Positions 14,838 to 21,237 of a DNA stretch of 21,237 nt are shown piece by piece. The stretch is taken from the NCBI GenBank assembly GCA_905215765.1, contig CAJMRP010000021.1, positions 1 through 21,237 of the forward strand. Direction: 5' to 3'. The stretch is from an uncultured bacterium. GTDB taxonomy: Bacteria > Actinomycetota > Coriobacteriia > Coriobacteriales > Coriobacteriaceae. The translations under genes were made by a program, and so were the position numbers. Under the pieces are notes generated by a model. It ran no database searches and was not told where the DNA came from. It saw only the letters and a list, made by a program, of their open reading frames with translations. How positions within the stretch are numbered: position 1 is the first letter of the stretch; each line of letters opens with the position of its first letter.

Positions 14838-15804
14838 ACTTACCGTTCCCGAGGGAATTGATCCCTCGCGCGTTTTGGGCGCCGGCGACGGCGTCCTTCG
14901 TGCGCTTGAGAGCTTGGTTCGCGCCCATGTGGTCGCCCGTGGCGATAGCATCTCCGTGAGCGGCGACCCGGACGAGGTCGAACTCGTGGTGCGCTTTTTC
15001 GAGCACGCTTTTCGCGAGGCGGCCGCCGGGCGCACGCTGTCTGCCGACGATGTCTCTCGCTGCCTGGCCGTCTTGCGCGACGGTGAGCACGAGGCTACGT
15101 CGCTTCGCGATGACGTGCTGCTTTCGTATCGCGGCCGCGTCATTCGCCCCAAGACGCTCGGGCAAAAGCGCTATGTGGATGCCATCCGCTCGCATACCAT
15201 CACGTTTGGCTTGGGTCCTGCCGGTACCGGTAAGACCTATCTGGCTATGGCGCTCGCCGTTGCCGCGCTCAAGCGTCACGAGGTGGGCCGTCTGATCTTG
15301 ACGCGTCCGGTTGTCGAGGCGGGGGAGAATCTGGGCTTTTTGCCCGGCACCCTCGAGGAAAAGATCGATCCCTACATGCGTCCGCTTTACGACGCCCTTT
15401 TTGACATGATGGATCGCGAGCGCACCGATGAGCTTATGGAGCGCGGCGTGATCGAGATCGCCCCGCTTGCCTACATGCGCGGCCGCACGCTGAGTGATGC
15501 CTTCGTGGTGCTCGACGAGGCGCAAAATACCACGCCCGAGCAGATGAAGATGTTCCTGACGCGCCTGGGCTTCAACTCCAAGTTCGTGATTACCGGCGAC
15601 CTGAGCCAGCGTGACCTGGTGGGTCGTCGTGGTGGCTTGGCGGATGTCGAGAAGATTTTGGGCCGTGTCGATGATGTCGCATTTTCGCACCTCGAGCGTG
15701 CCGACGTGGTGCGCCATGCCCTGGTGGGTCGTATCGTCGAGGCATACGATACTTATGATGATGTGCGCGAGAAGCGCGTACGTGACCGAAAGGAGTCCCG
15801 TTGA
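14818..15804 (+). CDS. phoH: PhoH-like ATPase (YbeZ type)
   Basis: PhoH-like proteins are P-loop ATPases related to the helicase core of RecD-type proteins; in bacteria they sit beside ybeY and are linked to RNA processing. The ATG at 14818 lies three bases after GGGAGG and overlaps the end of mtaB by 20 bases, giving 328 residues. The frame is open upstream but only within mtaB. The N-terminal 100 residues are a divergent KH-like region. The Walker A GPAGTGKT is at 133-140, LTRPVVEAGENLGFLPG at 161-177 and the Walker B VVLDEAQNTTPEQMKMF from about 230. SKFVITGDLSQRDL, sensor-like, follows. The product ends in a charged tail, VREKRVRDRKESR. The stop overlaps the ybeY start. An RNA helicase or ATP-dependent partner of YbeY is the likely role. 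Confidence 0.93.
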   Translation: MEASKIRLTVPEGIDPSRVLGAGDGVLRALESLVRAHVVARGDSISVSGDPDEVELVVRFFEHAFREAAAGRTLSADDVSRCLAVLRDGEHEATSLRDDVLLSYRGRVIRPKTLGQKRYVDAIRSHTITFGLGPAGTGKTYLAMALAVAALKRHEVGRLILTRPVVEAGENLGFLPGTLEEKIDPYMRPLYDALFDMMDRERTDELMERGVIEIAPLAYMRGRTLSDAFVVLDEAQNTTPEQMKMFLTRLGFNSKFVITGDLSQRDLVGRRGGLADVEKILGRVDDVAFSHLERADVVRHALVGRIVEAYDTYDDVREKRVRDRKESR

Positions 15805-16310
15805 GTGTATTGATCAGCAACGATGCCGAGCTCGATGCGCTGCTCGACGCGCAGGAGGTGGAGCACATCTGCGAGGTTGTGCTTGCCGCCGAGGGCGTTG
15901 AGCGTGAAGTCGAGATTTCCCTTTCGTATGTCGACGAGGACGAGATGCACGAGCTCAACCACGAGTGGCGCGGTATCGACCGCACCACCGATGTGCTCTC
16001 GTTTGAATGCGACTCGGCCTTTGACGAGGATATTCCCGCCGACGAGACGCTTGAGCTCGGCGATATCATCTTGGCCCCGCAGGTTATTGCCCGTCAGGCC
16101 CCCGGTTTTGGCAATAGCCCCGCTGACGAGTGTCGTCTGATGCTCGTACACGGCATGCTGCACCTGCTGGGCTATGACCATATCGAGGACGACGAGGCCG
16201 AGGTCATGGAGGCCCGCGAGGACGCCATCCTGCGCGATCTGGCGCTCGAGCGCGGCGAGGACCCCAAGCTAGTCCACGTCGGCCCCATCACCAACCACGC
16301 CCACGACTAG
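15801..16310 (+). CDS. ybeY: Endoribonuclease YbeY, rRNA maturation factor
   Basis: YbeY is a metal-dependent endoribonuclease needed for 16S rRNA 3'-end maturation and 70S ribosome quality control. The 169-residue product has the zinc motif HGMLHLLGYDH with ligands His117, His121 and His127, and the upstream RTTDVLSFECD and LGDIILAPQV typical of the family. The start is taken as TTG at 15801 because AAAGGAG (15789-15795) is five bases upstream, the stop of phoH overlaps it in TTGA, and no ATG or GTG occurs in frame nearby. It is somewhat longer than the usual 150 to 160 residues owing to an acidic C-terminal tail. Coupling with phoH and the presence of era two genes later fit a joint role in 30S maturation. 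Confidence 0.93.
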   Translation: MSVLISNDAELDALLDAQEVEHICEVVLAAEGVEREVEISLSYVDEDEMHELNHEWRGIDRTTDVLSFECDSAFDEDIPADETLELGDIILAPQVIARQAPGFGNSPADECRLMLVHGMLHLLGYDHIEDDEAEVMEAREDAILRDLALERGEDPKLVHVGPITNHAHD

Positions 16311-16319
16311 GAGCCGTCT

Positions 16320-16697
16320 ATGATTCCCGGATCGAACAAGGACCATCCGTCCTTCTTAAAGTCGTTTTCCTACGCCATGGAGGGCTTCGTCACCGCCGTC
16401 AAGACCGAGCGCAACATTAAGGTCATGCTCGTGGCGGGCGTGTGCACCGTCATTGCCGGCTGTATCGTGGGCCTCGACATTGCCGAGTGGGCCACGATTA
16501 TCATCTGTTGTGGCCTGGTGATTCACGGCGAGCTGTGCAACACCGCTATGGAGGCTATCGTCGACCTAGCGACCCAGGAGCTCCATCCGCTGGCCAAGCG
16601 TGCGAAGGACATCGCCGCCGCCTCTGTTTACATTCTTTCCATCACCGCCGCGATTGTGGGCGTGCTGGTATTTGCCCACGCGCTCGGCTTTATTTAG
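16320..16697 (+). CDS. dgkA: Diacylglycerol/undecaprenol kinase, DgkA family
   Basis: This family of small integral membrane kinases phosphorylates diacylglycerol or, in Gram-positive bacteria, mainly undecaprenol to supply the carrier lipid for cell-wall synthesis. The 125-residue product has a cytoplasmic N-terminus with FLKSFSYAMEGFVTAVKTER. Three membrane segments lie at about 33-50, 56-72 and 100-120. The family active-site signature is ELCNTAMEAIVD at 71-82 (Glu71, Asn74, Glu78), followed by HPLAKRAKDIAAASV. The ATG at 16320 follows TAGGAG, which overlaps the ybeY stop. It lies between ybeY and era, as in many Firmicutes. Undecaprenol is the more likely substrate by family relation, but the sequence alone does not decide. 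Confidence 0.93.
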   Translation: MIPGSNKDHPSFLKSFSYAMEGFVTAVKTERNIKVMLVAGVCTVIAGCIVGLDIAEWATIIICCGLVIHGELCNTAMEAIVDLATQELHPLAKRAKDIAAASVYILSITAAIVGVLVFAHALGFI

Positions 16698-16709
16698 AAA
16701 GGGATTCCC

Positions 16710-17777
16710 ATGTCCGACAATATGCAGCCTACCGATGAGATCCTGGACGACGAGACTTTGGACGCGGTGGATACCGAGGGGCTCGAGGATGTCGAGGAGT
16801 TCGACCCGTTTGAGGGCATGAGCGATGAGGAGCTCGACGCCCTGTGCGACGAGGACGACGGTCCTATGGGCTTTGGCGACGTTGAGCCTGGTTTCCGCAG
16901 CGGCTTCGTGGCCCTGGTCGGACGCCCCAACGCAGGCAAATCCACATTGCTTAATGCCTGCTATGGCAAAAAGGTCGCCATCACCTCGCCGGTGGCCCAG
17001 ACGACCCGTCGCCGCATGCGCGCCGTCGTCAACCGTCCCGGCTACCAGCTGGTCTTTGTCGATACCCCGGGTATTCATAAGCCCAAGGACGGTCTGGGAT
17101 CCGAGCTCAACAAGAGCGCGCTGTTCGAGTTGAACGATGTCGATGTCGTCGCGTTTTTGATTGATGCCACCAAGCCGATCGGCAGGGGAGACGCTTGGGT
17201 TGCCGAACGCGTCAAGAACGCTCGTTCCAAAAAGGTCCTGGTGCTCACCAAGGCCGATGAGGCCGATCCCGCCCAGGTTATGGAACAGCTCAAGGCCGCC
17301 CACGAGCTCATGGAATATGACGACGAGATCGTGACGTCGTCGGTCAAGAACTTCAACGTCGATGCCTTTATCGATACCGTTGCGCACTTTTTGCCCGAGG
17401 GTCCGCGTTGGTTCCCCGAGGACATGGGTACCGACGCTTCCGACGAGACCCTTGTGGCCGAGTTTGTGCGCGAGAAGGTTCTGCGCCGCACCCGTGACGA
17501 GATCCCGCACTCCGTGGGCGTGATCTGCGATGCGCTCGAGCAGACCAAGAAGGTGCTGCGCGTGCATGCCACCATTTACGTTGAGCGTGAGGGCCAGAAG
17601 GGCATCATCATCGGCAAGGGCGGCGAGATGATCAAGCATATCGGTATCGACGCCCGTCGCGATCTTGAGCGCATCTTTGGCACCCAGGTCTTTTTGGAGC
17701 TGGACGTGAAGGTCAAGGCCGGCTGGCGCGACGACGAAGCACAGATTCGCCGCTTCGGCTACAACGCCGAAGATTAG
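16710..17777 (+). CDS. era: GTPase Era with acidic N-terminal extension
   Basis: Era is a GTPase that binds the 3' end of 16S rRNA and checks 30S assembly. The product is 355 residues, against about 300 in the family. The extra part is residues 1-60, which hold about 25 Asp or Glu and no Lys or Arg. The GTPase domain has GRPNAGKST at 71-79, QTTRRR in switch I (97-102), DTPG at 118-121 and TKAD at 180-183, where the usual form is NKxD. The KH domain has GIIIGKGGEMIKHIG (298-312) and FLELDVKVKAGWRDDE. The ATG at 16710 is well supported by AAAGGGA five bases upstream; the internal ATG at 16866, nearer the usual start, has no such site. The function of the acidic arm is unknown; it might mimic RNA or contact basic partners. 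Confidence 0.94.
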   Translation: MSDNMQPTDEILDDETLDAVDTEGLEDVEEFDPFEGMSDEELDALCDEDDGPMGFGDVEPGFRSGFVALVGRPNAGKSTLLNACYGKKVAITSPVAQTTRRRMRAVVNRPGYQLVFVDTPGIHKPKDGLGSELNKSALFELNDVDVVAFLIDATKPIGRGDAWVAERVKNARSKKVLVLTKADEADPAQVMEQLKAAHELMEYDDEIVTSSVKNFNVDAFIDTVAHFLPEGPRWFPEDMGTDASDETLVAEFVREKVLRRTRDEIPHSVGVICDALEQTKKVLRVHATIYVEREGQKGIIIGKGGEMIKHIGIDARRDLERIFGTQVFLELDVKVKAGWRDDEAQIRRFGYNAED

Positions 17778-17792
17778 GGACACGCGGCGCGA

Positions 17793-18542
17793 ATGGCAGG
17801 TTCTCGCACATATCGCACGAAAGTGCTCGTCCTGGACAAGACGAAGCTCAAAGAGACCGACCTAATCCTGACGATGCTTGACGAGCGGGGTCGGCAGGTT
17901 CGTGCCGTGGCAAAGGGTGCCCGCAAACCCGGCGGGCGGTTGGCGGCGCGCTGCGAGCTGTTCTGTACCGTCGATATGCTGCTCGCACATGGACGGTCGC
18001 TCGACGTGGTTTCTCAGGCCGAGCTTATGGAAGCGCCGCTCGGCGCCGCGCCCGATTACGAGACGACTTGCGCTGCAAGCGCGATTGCCGAGGTTGCGCG
18101 CGTGTGCTCGTTCGAGGATGCTGAGGATCCATTTACCTTTGCCATCACGCAGCGGGCGCTCACGCTTGTCGGCAGTGGGCTCGACTCGGCACATATGGAC
18201 CTGCTCGTGGCGGCCTTTGTCTTTAAGCTGCTTTCGCATGTTGGTTACCGACCCGATTTCTCGGCTTGCGTGCTGTGCGGCGACCCCATGCTGTCGTATT
18301 TTTCGCCTCAGGCGGGCGGCCTCATGTGCGGCTCATGCGCGTCGAGCGTTCCGGGCGCCGAGTTGGTCTCAACCGGCGAGGTTGCATGGCTTCGCGCCCT
18401 CATGTCTATGACGTTCGATGAACTCATGGCCGAGCGGATCGATCCGCATACGGCTGCGTTTTTGCTGGGGCTTTCGCATGTTTGGGCCGCCACGCACACC
18501 GATCAGCGGCTCCGTGCGATGGAATTCATGTTGGGTCGGTGA
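17793..18542 (+). CDS. recO: DNA repair protein RecO
   Basis: RecO works with RecR to load RecA onto SSB-coated single-stranded DNA in gap repair, and also anneals strands. The 249-residue product starts with an OB-fold, TYRTKVLVLDKTKLKETDLI and GRQVRAVAKGARKPGGRL. A helical domain follows, then a zinc-binding site with two cysteine pairs, CVLC (159-162) and CGSC (179-182), spaced by 16 residues. The ATG at 17793 has only a weak AGGGA 12 bases upstream, so translation may rely partly on coupling with era, whose stop is 15 bases before. The era-recO order is common in bacteria. It is the last gene of the mtaB-recO operon; no terminator is visible after it. In a competent organism RecO may also act on imported DNA. 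Confidence 0.93.
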   Translation: MAGSRTYRTKVLVLDKTKLKETDLILTMLDERGRQVRAVAKGARKPGGRLAARCELFCTVDMLLAHGRSLDVVSQAELMEAPLGAAPDYETTCAASAIAEVARVCSFEDAEDPFTFAITQRALTLVGSGLDSAHMDLLVAAFVFKLLSHVGYRPDFSACVLCGDPMLSYFSPQAGGLMCGSCASSVPGAELVSTGEVAWLRALMSMTFDELMAERIDPHTAAFLLGLSHVWAATHTDQRLRAMEFMLGR

Positions 18543-18566
18543 TGATGCGCAGGTGTGCTCCGCTTG

Positions 18567-18575
18567 TGGTAACAT
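18567..18575 (+). promoter_or_regulatory. Candidate extended -10 promoter of rpsO
   Basis: TGG followed by TAACAT (18570-18575) gives an extended -10 element 105 bases before the rpsO start. No clear -35 was seen at the usual spacing. This resembles the rpsT promoter candidate, which also relies on TGn before the -10. It implies a leader of about 100 bases. Confidence 0.4.
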
Positions 18576-18644
18576 ACCGACCTGTTGGTACCTCGACCTT
18601 GGATGCTCGCTCCACCGGCGGCTTCCCAGTCCGAGGCGAATAGA

Positions 18645-18660
18645 GTCGCCCGCGGGCGAC
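18645..18660 (+). promoter_or_regulatory. Palindromic hairpin in the rpsO leader
   Basis: The 16-base stretch GTCGCCCGCGGGCGAC is a perfect palindrome and can form a six-pair stem with a CGCG loop, or pair between two RNAs. It ends eight bases before the rpsO ribosome-binding site (AAAGGTG, 18669-18675). A weaker stem pairs 18575-18580 with 18585-18590 at the likely 5' end of the mRNA. S15 represses its own translation through leader structures in several bacteria, and the folds differ between groups, so this is a fair candidate. Conservation was not tested. Confidence 0.4.
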
Positions 18661-18680
18661 GCGAAATGAAAGGTGAAACA

Positions 18681-18959
18681 ATGACTGTTTCCAAAGAGCG
18701 CAAGGCGGAGCTGACCGCCCAGTTCGGTAACTCCCCGGTCGATACCGGTAACCCCAAGGTTCAGGTCGCCATCCTGTCCGAGCGCATCAAGGAGCTGACC
18801 GAGCACATGAAGTCCCACCAGAAGGACTTCCACACCCGTCGTGGCCTGCTCATGCTCGTCGGCCGTCGTCGTCGTCTTCTTTCCTACATCAAGAAGAACG
18901 ACATCGTCGAGTACCGTGAGCTCATCAAGGCTCTGGGCATCCGCGACAACATCCAGTAA
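18681..18959 (+). CDS. rpsO: 30S ribosomal protein S15
   Basis: S15 binds the three-way junction of the 16S rRNA central domain early in 30S assembly and forms a bridge to the 50S subunit. The 92-residue product is close to the usual 89. It shows TGNPKVQVAILSERIKELTE, HMKSHQKDFHTRRGLL and GRRRRLLSYIKKND, the highly conserved rRNA-contact parts. The frame is open upstream from an ATG at 18585, but the homology and AAAGGTG five bases before it fix the ATG at 18681. Codons are strongly biased to C-ending forms, as in highly expressed genes. It precedes pnp, the same order as in Escherichia coli and many other bacteria, although a terminator lies between them. Confidence 0.97.
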   Translation: MTVSKERKAELTAQFGNSPVDTGNPKVQVAILSERIKELTEHMKSHQKDFHTRRGLLMLVGRRRRLLSYIKKNDIVEYRELIKALGIRDNIQ

Positions 18960-18974
18960 GGATTTGTACATGCT

Positions 18975-19006
18975 AAGAGCGTCCTGCGCAGCGGGGCGCT
19001 CTTTTT
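18975..19006 (+). terminator. Rho-independent terminator after rpsO
   Basis: Left arm 18976-18985 pairs with 18993-19002 (ten pairs including two G-U, loop GCGCAGC), followed by T residues at 19002-19006. It lies 16 bases after the rpsO stop. Some read-through into pnp is likely because no strong pnp promoter is visible downstream. Confidence 0.87.
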
Positions 19007-19011
19007 GTGTA

Positions 19012-19033
19012 AGGGCGTGAACAATCACGCTCT
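19012..19033 (+). promoter_or_regulatory. Stem-loop 1 in the pnp leader
   Basis: AGGGCGTGA (19012-19020) pairs with TCACGCTCT (19025-19033) around an ACAA loop: nine pairs with one G-U. No T-run follows, so it is not a terminator. It begins six bases after the rpsO terminator. It may be the first half of a leader domain with the hairpin at 19074-19096. Confidence 0.4.
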
Positions 19034-19073
19034 GAAGCGTGGCGGGGGCAGGGGGCCCGCGTCACATGAGAAG

Positions 19074-19096
19074 CCCGCAGGCAAGGGGCCTGTGGG
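19074..19096 (+). promoter_or_regulatory. Stem-loop 2 next to the pnp ribosome-binding site
   Basis: CCCGCAGGC (19074-19082) pairs with GCCTGTGGG (19088-19096), nine pairs with one G-U, loop AAGGG. It ends two bases before the ribosome-binding site AAAGGAG (19099-19105). In Escherichia coli, PNPase represses its own mRNA by acting on a leader stem-loop cut by RNase III; a similar arrangement is plausible here. An additional weak stem (19042-19046 with 19056-19060) lies between the two hairpins. Confidence 0.45.
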
Positions 19097-19109
19097 GTAA
19101 AGGAGAACA

Positions 19110-21237
<2,128 letters not shown>

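Noticed and set aside
12465..15152. 895-codon open frame on the minus strand across dnaJ, mtaB and phoH
   Set aside because: It mirrors the codon periodicity of high-GC plus-strand genes; its translation is low-complexity His/Arg/Leu/Gly-rich and the plus strand codes for three clear protein families.

Overview
The window looks like chromosomal core sequence from a high-GC actinobacterium of the class Coriobacteriia, most likely Collinsella or a close relative. The reasons are an actinobacterial-type integration host factor next to gmk and rpoZ, strong G/C preference at third codon positions, frequent GTG starts, and a gene order (holA-rpsT-lepA-hemW-dnaJ; mtaB-phoH-ybeY-dgkA-era-recO) shared in part with Gram-positive bacteria. 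The genus is an inference from overall character; no marker was searched. All 19 protein genes lie on the + strand and the longest gap between genes is about 210 bases. I saw no tRNA, rRNA, CRISPR array, insertion sequence, prophage or integrase.

Layout. (1) 1-2330: end of mihF, then gmk, rpoZ and thiI, packed with spacings of 0 to 5 bases and closed by a strong terminator. (2) 2330-5511: a competence pair, comEA-comEC, with overlapping stop and start, after a gap that holds several dyads. (3) 5512-7023: holA, then rpsT with its own promoter, a structured leader and a terminator. (4) 7036-11143: lepA, a tRNA-dihydrouridine synthase gene and hemW; lepA appears to be leaderless. (5) 11154-13535: two tandem dnaJ genes, each with a promoter-like element. 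(6) 13545-18542: a compact RNA-maturation operon, mtaB-phoH-ybeY-dgkA-era-recO. (7) 18567-21237: rpsO with a structured leader and terminator, then pnp, which runs off the window after a leader with hairpins.

How the genes work together. Most products serve RNA and translation: tRNA modification (ThiI, Dus, MtaB), ribosome assembly and rRNA processing (YbeY, Era, PhoH, S15, S20), elongation (LepA) and RNA turnover (PNPase). Others serve DNA metabolism (HolA, RecO, mIHF), DNA uptake (ComEA, ComEC) and protein folding (the DnaJ pair).

The most unusual item is the first DnaJ. It keeps a complete J domain and all four zinc-binding CxxC motifs with the same spacing as the normal DnaJ next door. 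At the end of the first substrate-binding domain, however, the second substrate and dimerisation region is replaced by about three transmembrane helices. It looks like a membrane-anchored co-chaperone made by tandem duplication and domain replacement. Other points of interest are a basic-residue-free acidic extension on Era, a probable leaderless lepA mRNA, structured leaders on rpsT, rpsO and pnp, and a recurring GGG(N)TAnnnT promoter-like motif.
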